A DNA stretch of 7,165 bases. Origin: Bacteroidetes bacterium GWA2_30_7. Its GTDB lineage: Bacteria > Bacteroidota > Bacteroidia > Bacteroidales > GWF2-33-38. The number at the start of each line of letters is the position of its first letter. Positions within the stretch are counted from its first letter, which is position 1. Below, piece by piece: positions 1-5,965 of the stretch. The notes beneath the pieces were generated by a model. That model worked only from the letters and a program-made list of their open reading frames with translations. It made no database searches and was not told where the DNA came from. The stretch spans positions 1-7,165 of the forward strand of contig MENC01000093.1 in the NCBI GenBank assembly GCA_001768155.1, given 5' to 3'. A program made the position numbers and the translations under genes.

Positions 1-1252
1 CAAAAAGTCCAACATTAATAAACGTATTTTCGGCATCAACGGTAGTCGCTGTATTTCCATCTCCAAAATCCCATAAATATGTTAAATTGCCACCGCCGGA
101 AGTATTCTTAAACTGAACAAGTGTATTTGTACAAACTGTTATGGTATCAACCGGACCATATTGATTCCAATTATTGAAATTTTCAAAGTACAAATAAGCA
201 TTTGGGTTATTTCCAGACTGATACTGAACCTGAATATCTTTATAACTGGTATCTGAATCGCCACAACCATTTGTCATAATTAATTCTATTGTATAAGTTC
301 CTGTGTCGGAATATGTATGAAAAATTTCTTTTTCGGTTGAAATTGTACCATCGCCCAAGTCCCATAAACTTGTACCTGCAATCCATGTACTAAATACAAT
401 TGTTTGATTTGGACATACTGGATTGGGCCAATAATTAAAATCTGAATATCCAGCTAAACCACCTTGAATACTAATATTAAATGTATCTTTATTAACATTC
501 CCACAAGAATTTGTAACTGTTATAATTACATCATAATCGCCGATTGAGGAAAAGGCATGTTCAGGACTTGGATTAGTTGAAAAAGTTCCATCTCCAAAAT
601 TCCATAAATAATTTGCTGCGATATATTGATTGTTAAACGAAATAGCATCGTTCGGACAAAACTGATTGCCTCCGTTTACATTTATACCAACAGAAGGTAT
701 GGCAGAATTACTCACTACAACTTGTTCTATAATTGAATCAAATCCACACTGAGTTTCAAAAAACATTGTAACATCAAAAGTATCTGGAGTTAAATACGAA
801 TGTTCAACATCATAATCCGTAGAAGTAGTTCCGTCGCCCAAGTCCCACGAAATATTCCACGAACCTCCAAAAGAACTTAAATGAATTTGTTCGCCCACAC
901 AAACATTATTTCCGGTAGAAATTTGAAAATCACCGGTACTTCCCTGAACGTTAATTTGCATATAATAATCGCCCAGATAATTCCCAAACTCACCAAATGC
1001 ACTTAGATAAACATTATAATAACCTGCCATAAAAACATGAGATGTATCAAATGCCTCATAATTGTTTCCATCGTTAAAATTCCAGTAAAATGTTACACCG
1101 GTAGTGTCAATCGTACTGTTGTTTGTAAATGTAACATTAAGAGGGGCACAACCCGAAGTTACATCAGCATAGAATGATACATTGCCTTGTGCAAAAATTG
1201 ATGTTGCAACAAATAATATAGCAACAAATAATAAAGTAAATTTTTTAATCAT
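1..1252 (-). CDS. Secreted PKD-domain repeat protein, C-terminus beyond the window
   Basis: The frame is open from an ATG at 1252 to the left edge, giving 417 residues with no stop. Residues 1-21 form a signal peptide (basic MIKK, hydrophobic core, then SIFA before QG), so the product should be exported. Five PKD-type motifs follow: WNFND at 57, WDLGD at 136, WNFGD at 217, WDLGD at 297 and WDFGD at 394. They are spaced about 80 residues apart, the last 97. Two-residue-spaced aromatic and HxYxxxGxY-like segments between them (for example around 311-320) fit the end of each PKD beta-sandwich. Known PKD arrays serve as extracellular adhesion, matrix or spacer modules; no catalytic domain is visible in this part. 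In Bacteroidota such proteins often end in a type IX secretion sorting domain, but that end lies outside the window. ATG 1252 is chosen because it directly precedes the signal peptide. The ligand or role is unknown. Confidence 0.88.
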   Translation of the reverse strand, partial: MIKKFTLLFVAILFVATSIFAQGNVSFYADVTSGCAPLNVTFTNNSTIDTTGVTFYWNFNDGNNYEAFDTSHVFMAGYYNVYLSAFGEFGNYLGDYYMQINVQGSTGDFQISTGNNVCVGEQIHLSSFGGSWNISWDLGDGTTSTDYDVEHSYLTPDTFDVTMFFETQCGFDSIIEQVVVSNSAIPSVGINVNGGNQFCPNDAISFNNQYIAANYLWNFGDGTFSTNPSPEHAFSSIGDYDVIITVTNSCGNVNKDTFNISIQGGLAGYSDFNYWPNPVCPNQTIVFSTWIAGTSLWDLGDGTISTEKEIFHTYSDTGTYTIELIMTNGCGDSDTSYKDIQVQYQSGNNPNAYLYFENFNNWNQYGPVDTITVCTNTLVQFKNTSGGGNLTYLWDFGDGNTATTVDAENTFINVGLF

Positions 1253-1516
1253 AATCTTATTTTTAGAGTTCTACAAATTTGTTATTTCAAACAGAATGTT
1301 TAAAAAACTTTGCAAGATAGCATTAAATATGCGATGTTTAAAGAGTTTTAGTAAATTTTTAATTGCCACTACCTTCTCAGGTTTGTCAGAAAGGAGATCT
1401 CTACAACAATAAGCAACAAGCAACCCACCATCAAACTTCAAACAATAAAATCTTTGCTTATTATTAAAACTAATTTTCTGTAAATAAATCACTACTTTTG
1501 CTTTTTAATAATACAG
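1253..1516. other. Divergent intergenic spacer, 264 bp
   Basis: This spacer lies between two genes transcribed away from each other, so it must hold both promoters. On the plus side there is an exact Bacteroidota -7 box (listed separately). On the minus side the best candidate is CAAATTTG at 1274-1281, one base off TAnnTTTG and about 22 bp from the minus-strand ATG. The 1371-1400 stretch (CCTTCT, loop, AGAAAGG) can form a weak bulged hairpin. The motif CAAACTTCAAAC at 1432-1443 recurs at 3006-3017. Short reading frames here on both strands have no recognisable protein features and I do not call them genes. Confidence 0.6.
1493..1500 (+). promoter_or_regulatory. Candidate -7 promoter box for the pseudouridine synthase gene
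   Basis: TACTTTTG matches the Bacteroidota sigma-ABfr -7 consensus TAnnTTTG exactly and lies 16 bp before the ATG. That would give a very short leader of about 10 nt. A -33 TTTG at the usual spacing is not clear: the nearest TTTG (1453-1456) is too far away, and the T-rich TTTTC at 1474-1478 is only a weak substitute. There is no Shine-Dalgarno sequence before the start, as is common in this phylum. Confidence 0.5.
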
Positions 1517-2905
1517 ATGATGAAGCAAGATAATTTTGAAAAACCAAACCGAAAATTCGTAAAAAAATTCGACAAACCCGATTCAGATTCTTTCCGTAGC
1601 GAAAGAAAAAATAGAAACAATTCGACTGATTCTAACGACAATAAACGACCTCGAATAATCCGTAAAAAAACATCAGATTCCGATGATTCACGAAGACCAC
1701 GAACTTTTTCATCCGACAATGACGAAAAAAAGCCTTTCAGGTCTGATAGAAAAGTATTCTTCAATAAAGAAGAAAAGCCAGAAAGAAGACGAAATTCGTC
1801 TGATGATTCTGAAAAAAGACCTTTAAGAACCGGCAAGAAAATATTTTTCGACAAAGAAGAAAAACCAGCTCGCAAAAGTTATTCGTCAGATAATGACGAA
1901 AAAAGACCTTTCAAATCGTCGAAACCTCGATTTACAAAAGATAGAGATAGCAAATTCGGTAAAGACAGAGACGACAGAAAGCCAAGGTTTACAAAAGACA
2001 GTGATAGTAAAGCCAATAACGATAGAAATGACAGAAAACCACGATTCTCGAAAGATGGCGACAACAAATTCAGCAAAGAAAAAGAAGCTCGAAAATCAAG
2101 ATTTTCAAAACCCGATAAAAACAAAAGCTATTCAGAATACAAAGAAGAAGGCAGAAAGAAAAAATCAGCCAAATCTGTTGATGGCGATAACGAAATACGA
2201 TTAAACCGATATATTGCAAATGCCGGAATTTGCTCACGCCGTGAAGCCGACGACCTTATTTCGGCAGGATTAGTTACTGTAAACGGAAAAATTATTACCG
2301 AACTTGGCTCAAAAGTTAAACGTACAGACGATATTAAGTTCAATGGCGGAAAAATTTTCTCCGAAAAAAAGGTTTACATTCTATTAAACAAACCAAAAGA
2401 TTATATAACTACGGTAGAAGACCCTCATGCACAACATACAGTTTTAGAGTTGCTTAAAGGTGCTTGCAAAGAAAGAGTTTATCCGGTAGGTCGCCTCGAC
2501 AGAATGACTACAGGAGTCTTACTTCTAACTAACGATGGCGATTTAACCAAAAAACTTACTCATCCAAAACATAATAAGAAAAAGATTTATCATGCTACAC
2601 TTGATAAAAACCTTACACAGGCTCATTTAAAACAACTTGCCGATGGAGTTCAGGTTGAAGAAGGTGTTGTTGGATTCGATGCAATTAGTTATACTTCTAA
2701 AGATAATAAAACTGAAATTGGAGTGGAGCTTCATTTCGGAATGAACCGAATTGTACGCAGAATGTTCGAATCTCTCGGATATAAAGTTAAGAAACTTGAT
2801 AGAGTTTTCTTTGCAGGTTTATCTAAAAAAGGCTTAGAACGAGGACATTGGAGATATTTAACTCCAAAAGAAATAAATATGTTGCTTATGGGAGCTTATG
2901 AGTAG
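1517..2905 (+). CDS. rluB: RsuA/RluB-family rRNA pseudouridine synthase with a long charged N-terminal tail
   Basis: The 462-residue protein converts a specific uridine in ribosomal RNA to pseudouridine; RluB acts on 23S rRNA helix 90 at E. coli U2605. Residues 1 to about 225 are low-complexity, rich in Lys, Arg, Asp, Ser and Glu, and predicted disordered. Residues 227-275 are an S4 RNA-binding domain (IRLNRYIANAGICSRREADD, then a VNG segment). Residues 286-450 are the catalytic domain, with GRLD at 325-328 placing the catalytic Asp at 328, followed by TGVLLLTNDGDL. The RIVRRMFESLGYKVKKLDR region (411-429) is the conserved C-terminal signature. E. coli family members are roughly 230-300 residues, so the extra length is all in the tail. 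Basic tails are common in Bacteroidota homologues. ATG 1517 is followed by a second in-frame ATG at 1520, and either could serve. RluB is the likely subfamily, but RsuA/RluE/RluF-type specificity cannot be excluded by eye. Confidence 0.93.
   Translation: MMKQDNFEKPNRKFVKKFDKPDSDSFRSERKNRNNSTDSNDNKRPRIIRKKTSDSDDSRRPRTFSSDNDEKKPFRSDRKVFFNKEEKPERRRNSSDDSEKRPLRTGKKIFFDKEEKPARKSYSSDNDEKRPFKSSKPRFTKDRDSKFGKDRDDRKPRFTKDSDSKANNDRNDRKPRFSKDGDNKFSKEKEARKSRFSKPDKNKSYSEYKEEGRKKKSAKSVDGDNEIRLNRYIANAGICSRREADDLISAGLVTVNGKIITELGSKVKRTDDIKFNGGKIFSEKKVYILLNKPKDYITTVEDPHAQHTVLELLKGACKERVYPVGRLDRMTTGVLLLTNDGDLTKKLTHPKHNKKKIYHATLDKNLTQAHLKQLADGVQVEEGVVGFDAISYTSKDNKTEIGVELHFGMNRIVRRMFESLGYKVKKLDRVFFAGLSKKGLERGHWRYLTPKEINMLLMGAYE
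1724..1897 (+). repeat. Two tandem 29-residue units (87 bp period) inside the rluB tail
   Basis: Residues 70-98 and 99-127 of the synthase align without gaps. Both follow the pattern EK(K/R)P, then (K/G)K(V/I)FF(N/D)KEEKP, then (R/Y)xSSD. A third partial copy (EKRPFKSS) starts at residue 128. At DNA level the copies are diverged but plainly related, for example GAAGAAAAGCCAG against GAAGAAAAACCAG. This points to in-frame tandem duplication within a disordered RNA-binding tail. Confidence 0.8.
1922..2149 (+). repeat. Four tandem 19-residue units (57 bp period) inside the rluB tail
   Basis: Residues 136-154, 155-173, 174-192 and 193-211 each begin K(P/S)RF(T/S)K, then a run of alternating Asp, Ser, Lys and Arg. 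The first three end in (D/E)(D/A)R-type residues; the fourth is the most diverged. The unit differs from the 29-residue repeat just upstream, so the tail has been expanded by two separate duplications. The low-complexity composition opens long false reading frames on the other strand and in other frames. Confidence 0.8.
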
Positions 2906-2952
2906 GAAAGCTCAACGTTTTAAAGCTTCAAGCTCAAAATTAAAATGAAAGT

Positions 2953-2984
2953 GAGAAAGTTAGAAAATGAGAAAGCGAGAAAGT
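2953..2984 (+). repeat. Short imperfect direct repeats, GAGAAAGY
   Basis: GAGAAAGT occurs at 2953-2960 and 2977-2984, with GAGAAAGC at 2969-2976 directly before the last copy. The surrounding purine-rich stretch (about 2946-2990) has the same texture. It lies between the rluB stop and the ssnA start. It includes the GTG at 2983 that could be mistaken for the ssnA start. No function is suggested by the sequence. Confidence 0.6.
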
Positions 2985-3024
2985 GAGAGAACTGCGTGGC
3001 AACAACAAACTTCAAACTCTTACT

Positions 3025-3043
3025 CCCCTTCCATTGGAAGGGG
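3025..3043. repeat. Intergenic palindromic element (REP-like hairpin)
   Basis: CCCCTTCC (3025-3032) and GGAAGGGG (3036-3043) form a perfect 8-bp GC-rich stem around ATT. They are followed by TTGGGGGTAGG, which is itself G-rich and partly echoes the right arm. This stands out in AT-rich surroundings. From memory, closely similar palindromes recur between genes in many Bacteroidota genomes. It has no U-tract, so it is not a standard terminator. It lies 29 bp before the ssnA ATG and could affect mRNA stability or translation. Confidence 0.65.
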
Positions 3044-3072
3044 TTGGGGGTAGGTCACATCAAACCGTTAAT

Positions 3073-4347
3073 ATGTCAATTTACTTAAAAAACGCCAGCT
3101 ACATTGATTGGCAAACACTCGAAATCTCAACTAAAAATATTAAAGTTGAAGAAGCTATTGATGGTAAAATTTCTTTCGTTAGTGAAATTCCATCAGTTCA
3201 AAATTCAAAAGTTATTGATTGTAGAGGCAAAATCGTTACAAAATCCTTTGCCTGTGGGCATCATCACATTTATTCGGCTCTAGCACGAGGAATGAATGCA
3301 CCTAAAAAAAGTCCGTCTAATTTCTACGAAATACTGCAATATATTTGGTGGACACTTGATAAATGTCTTACAAAAGAAATGATTGAAGCAAGTGCTTTAA
3401 CAACCGCAATTGCTTGTGCAAAAAACGGTGTAACATTCGTAATCGACCATCATGCTTCGCCTTTTGCAGTTGAGGGTTCATTGGAAACTATTGCAAAAGC
3501 CTTTGACAAAGTTGGAGTTTCGCACTTATTATGTTACGAAATAACCGACCGAGATGGACTCGACATTGCACAAAAAGGACTTGACGAAACCGAAAATTAT
3601 TTAAAATATTCGCAAGGATTGGTTGGGCTTCATGCCTCGTTTACAGTTGGAAATGAAACACTTGTAAAATCTGTAAAACTTGCCGAAAAAACAAACTCAG
3701 GAATACATGTTCATGTTGCCGAAGATTTGTACGACCAGAAACATTGCATGGAAAATTATAAAAAAACTGCAATTGAGCGTTTCCACGATGTGGGAGCATT
3801 AAGTTTTTCAAAAACTATACTTGGTCATTGTCTGCATATTAGCGATAACGAACGCAAGTTAATTGCCGATTCTAAAGCTTGGGTTGTACAAAATTCTGAA
3901 AGTAATCTGAATAATAATGTTGGCATTTTCAATTCAAGAAATCTTGGCGAAAACATAATGCTCGGCACCGATGGAATGCACAGCGATATGCTCCGAAGTG
4001 CAAAAGCAGCATTTTTTGTAGGTCAAATGTTCGATACAGTTGATTATCCCGGAATTTATCGCAGATTCCGAAATGTTCACAAATATATTTCAGAAAATAA
4101 TTTTAAAGGCGACGGCGACAATAATCTTGTAATACTTGATTATGATTCGCCAACACAATTACATAATGGAAACTTCCTCGGACATTTTGTTTTTGGTTTC
4201 GATTCACGACATGTAAAACATGTAATTTCAAATGGTAAATTAATTGTTGAAAATAGCGAAATCAAAACCGTTGACGAAAAAGAAATTCTTAAAAACTCTA
4301 CTGAGTTAAGTAAGGTTTTGTGGAATAAAATGAGTAGTTTGCATTAA
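3073..4347 (+). CDS. ssnA: SsnA-type metal-dependent amidohydrolase
   Basis: The 424-residue predicted cytosolic enzyme belongs to the amidohydrolase superfamily (cytosine/guanine deaminase-like). It should hydrolyse an amide, amine or ring bond on a small, probably N-heterocyclic, substrate. Metal-site signatures seen are the HHH at 63-65 (HxH), IHVHVAED at 211-218, GHCLH at 251-255 and LGTDG at 297-301 with Asp300. Segments diagnostic of SsnA are YSALARGM (67-74), WWTLDK (92-97), VIDHHASP (123-130), AEDLYD (216-221) and SNLNNNVG (277-284). E. coli SsnA is of similar length and sits with selenium-dependent molybdenum hydroxylase genes, but its reaction is unproven and no such partners are visible here. 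The usual PG before the HxH is replaced by KS (57-58). ATG 3073 is chosen because the GTG at 2983 would add 30 residues encoded by the low-complexity spacer and palindrome, while family homology begins at MSIYLKNA. No promoter was found, so read-through from rluB is possible. Confidence 0.88.
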   Translation: MSIYLKNASYIDWQTLEISTKNIKVEEAIDGKISFVSEIPSVQNSKVIDCRGKIVTKSFACGHHHIYSALARGMNAPKKSPSNFYEILQYIWWTLDKCLTKEMIEASALTTAIACAKNGVTFVIDHHASPFAVEGSLETIAKAFDKVGVSHLLCYEITDRDGLDIAQKGLDETENYLKYSQGLVGLHASFTVGNETLVKSVKLAEKTNSGIHVHVAEDLYDQKHCMENYKKTAIERFHDVGALSFSKTILGHCLHISDNERKLIADSKAWVVQNSESNLNNNVGIFNSRNLGENIMLGTDGMHSDMLRSAKAAFFVGQMFDTVDYPGIYRRFRNVHKYISENNFKGDGDNNLVILDYDSPTQLHNGNFLGHFVFGFDSRHVKHVISNGKLIVENSEIKTVDEKEILKNSTELSKVLWNKMSSLH

Positions 4348-4384
4348 TTTTTACCTAATTTATACTCTATTTAAAATAATTACA

Positions 4385-5170
4385 ATGAATTTTGAAGAAA
4401 CATATATTGATAAAATAATATGTGGAGATTGCTTAGAGGTAATGAAAAAAATGCCGGATAAATGTTTGGATTTGGTTGTAACCTCGCCACCTTACAATCT
4501 TAAAAATTCTACAGGCAATGGAATGAAATCTTGTACAACAAGTGGAAAATGGGCTGGAGCGGCGTTGCAAAATGGATATACTCACCACAACGACAATATG
4601 CCACATGAAGAATATTCAAAGTGGCAAAAAGATTGTTTAGCAGAAATGTTTCGTCTTATAAAAGATGATGGTGCAATTTTTTATAATCACAAATGGCGTG
4701 TTCAAGATGGTTTACTACAAGATAGACAAGATATTGTATCTGATTTACCCGTAAGACAAATTATTATATGGCGAAGAAAAGGAGGAATTAATTTTAATCC
4801 AGGTTATTTTCTACCAACTTATGAAGTAATTTACTTGATACCAAAGCCTAAATTTAAACTGGTACCAAAAGCTAATGCACATGGTGATGTATGGGAATTT
4901 ACTCAAGAAATGAATAATCAACACCCTGCTCCGTTTCCGGTTGCATTGATTGACAGAGTAATATCTTCTACAAATGCAAAAATAGTTTTAGACCCATTTT
5001 CTGGCAGTGGAACAACTGCTATAGTTTCAATGGGACTTAAAAGACATTTTATTGGCATTGAACTCTCTCCCGAATATTGCGAAATGTCAGAAAAGAGAAT
5101 AGAAAAGAATAAAATTCAGAATGAACTTTGGAGAATTAAACCCTTAACTTTATTTCAAGATACAGAATGA
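4385..5170 (+). CDS. Beta-class N4-cytosine/N6-adenine DNA methyltransferase of a type II R-M system
   Basis: The 261-residue enzyme transfers a methyl group from S-adenosylmethionine to an exocyclic amino group in a specific DNA site, protecting the host from the adjacent endonuclease. The catalytic motif IV is TSPPYNL at 33-39. The AdoMet-binding motif I is DPFSGSGTT at 203-211, followed by FIGIEL (motif II) at 222-227. Motif IV before motif I, with a motif X-like HPAPFPVALIDRVI segment at 180-193, gives the beta-class order. SPPY favours N4-cytosine methylation, which also fits the known partners of MvaI and BcnI, but N6-adenine cannot be ruled out. The ATG follows 37 AT-rich bases after ssnA, with no clear TAnnTTTG box and no controller (C) protein gene. 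Arg codons are 7 AGA and 3 CGN. The stop overlaps the endonuclease start in ATGA. Recognition sequence is not readable from the protein. Confidence 0.92.
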   Translation: MNFEETYIDKIICGDCLEVMKKMPDKCLDLVVTSPPYNLKNSTGNGMKSCTTSGKWAGAALQNGYTHHNDNMPHEEYSKWQKDCLAEMFRLIKDDGAIFYNHKWRVQDGLLQDRQDIVSDLPVRQIIIWRRKGGINFNPGYFLPTYEVIYLIPKPKFKLVPKANAHGDVWEFTQEMNNQHPAPFPVALIDRVISSTNAKIVLDPFSGSGTTAIVSMGLKRHFIGIELSPEYCEMSEKRIEKNKIQNELWRIKPLTLFQDTE

Positions 5171-5952
5171 AAATTTATACAAAACTTCAATTAATAGATG
5201 AGTTAAAAAAAATTTCTGCCATTGGTTGGATTGAAAATAAAAGACATGGAAATCATGGAGGTATTGGAAATACTCTTGAAGATTTACTTGGAATAGAAGA
5301 GAATAACCTCCCTATACCAAATGCCTCTGAATGGGAGCTAAAATCACAAAGATTAAATACTTCATCATTAACAACTTTATTTCATATAGAGCCTTCACCA
5401 AGAGCAATTGGATTTGTTTCGCAATTATTTTTGCCAAATTATGGATGGAAGCATAAAGAAGCTGGAAAAAAATATCCAATATCGGAAATGTCATTCAGGC
5501 AAACTATTCATGGAAATACACCAAGTGATAGAGGTTTTATGGTTAAGATAGACAGAAATGAGAAAAAAGTTTTGATTTCTTTTAATTCAAAAAATGTTGC
5601 TGATAAACATTCAAATTGGTTGAAATGTGTTGAGGAAAAAATGGGATTGAAAGAACTTAATCCTCAACCATATTGGGGCTTTGATGATTTGTCAAATAAG
5701 GCAGGAACTAAACTTTTAAATTGTTTTTATGTTCAAGCCGAGAGTAAAAAAGAAAATGGAAAGGAATTCTATCATTACACAAAAGTGATGATGTTACAAA
5801 AATTCAACTTTGAAGGTTTTTTAAACGAACTGGATAAAGGGAATATCCTTGTTGACTTTGATGCCAGAACAGGTCATAATCATGGTACGAAATTCAGAAT
5901 GAGGCAAAATTGTTTACCTCAATTGTATGAAAAAATCACGATAATAGTTTAA
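5167..5952 (+). CDS. MvaI/BcnI-family type II restriction endonuclease
   Basis: The 261-residue protein (MvaI is about 246) should cleave DNA lacking its partner's methylation. Family signatures are the early WIENKRHGNHGGIGNTLEDLL region (21-41), the PD-(D/E)xK-type core EWELK at 55-59 with Glu57 and Lys59, the mid region YWGFDDL (169-175), and the C-terminal GHNHGTKFR (236-244). MvaI and BcnI recognise CCWGG and CCSGG, so a CCNGG-like target is a reasonable guess, not a reading. By memory, MvaI uses Asp50, Glu55 and Lys57. The aligned position of that Asp here is Asn52, within LPIPNASEWELK, with Glu55 and Asp39 as possible stand-ins. The start overlaps the methyltransferase stop by 4 bp, so translation is probably coupled and methylase is made first. 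All nine Arg codons are AGA or AGG. The frame is intact, so the gene is probably functional. Confidence 0.9.
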   Translation: MKIYTKLQLIDELKKISAIGWIENKRHGNHGGIGNTLEDLLGIEENNLPIPNASEWELKSQRLNTSSLTTLFHIEPSPRAIGFVSQLFLPNYGWKHKEAGKKYPISEMSFRQTIHGNTPSDRGFMVKIDRNEKKVLISFNSKNVADKHSNWLKCVEEKMGLKELNPQPYWGFDDLSNKAGTKLLNCFYVQAESKKENGKEFYHYTKVMMLQKFNFEGFLNELDKGNILVDFDARTGHNHGTKFRMRQNCLPQLYEKITIIV

Positions 5953-5965
5953 TCAGTTAATTAAT

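Larger units (their letters stand above)
4385..5952 (+). other. Two-gene type II restriction-modification cassette, probably acquired
   Basis: Methyltransferase and endonuclease form a tight two-gene operon with an ATGA overlap, flanked by ordinary chromosomal-type genes on the same strand. Arg codon choice separates it from its left neighbour: AGR is 16 of 19 codons across the pair, against 3 of 11 in ssnA. No integrase, transposase, C-protein gene, target-site duplication or flanking inverted repeat is visible. The edges are therefore taken from the genes and the true insertion borders are unknown. Confidence 0.7.

Noticed and set aside
1182..1492. Small reading frames on both strands upstream of and within the divergent spacer (76 and 73 codons)
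   Set aside because: They overlap each other and one runs into the signal-peptide coding end of the PKD gene. They lack recognisable protein features, and the region must carry two promoters.
1492..2343. Antisense and alternative-frame reading frames of 71-127 codons across the pseudouridine synthase
   Set aside because: They are by-products of the repetitive Lys/Asp/Ser-rich coding sequence and have monotonous Leu/Ser/Phe composition.
3025..3043. Rho-independent terminator for rluB
   Set aside because: The stem is strong but is followed by TTGGGGGTAGG, not a T-tract, and lies 29 bp before the next start codon.
4335..4341. TAGTTTG as a -7 box for the R-M operon
   Set aside because: It has one spacer base too few for TAnnTTTG, lies in the ssnA coding end, and its only TTTG upstream is at the wrong distance.
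5312..5494. 60-codon minus-strand frame within the endonuclease gene
   Set aside because: It is fully covered by the well-supported endonuclease frame and has no motif of its own.
4385..5952. A wider defence island around the R-M pair
   Set aside because: The neighbours are a metabolic amidohydrolase and an exported VWA protein with no known defence link; intracellular MoxR/VWA-type defence is unlikely because the VWA protein carries a signal peptide.
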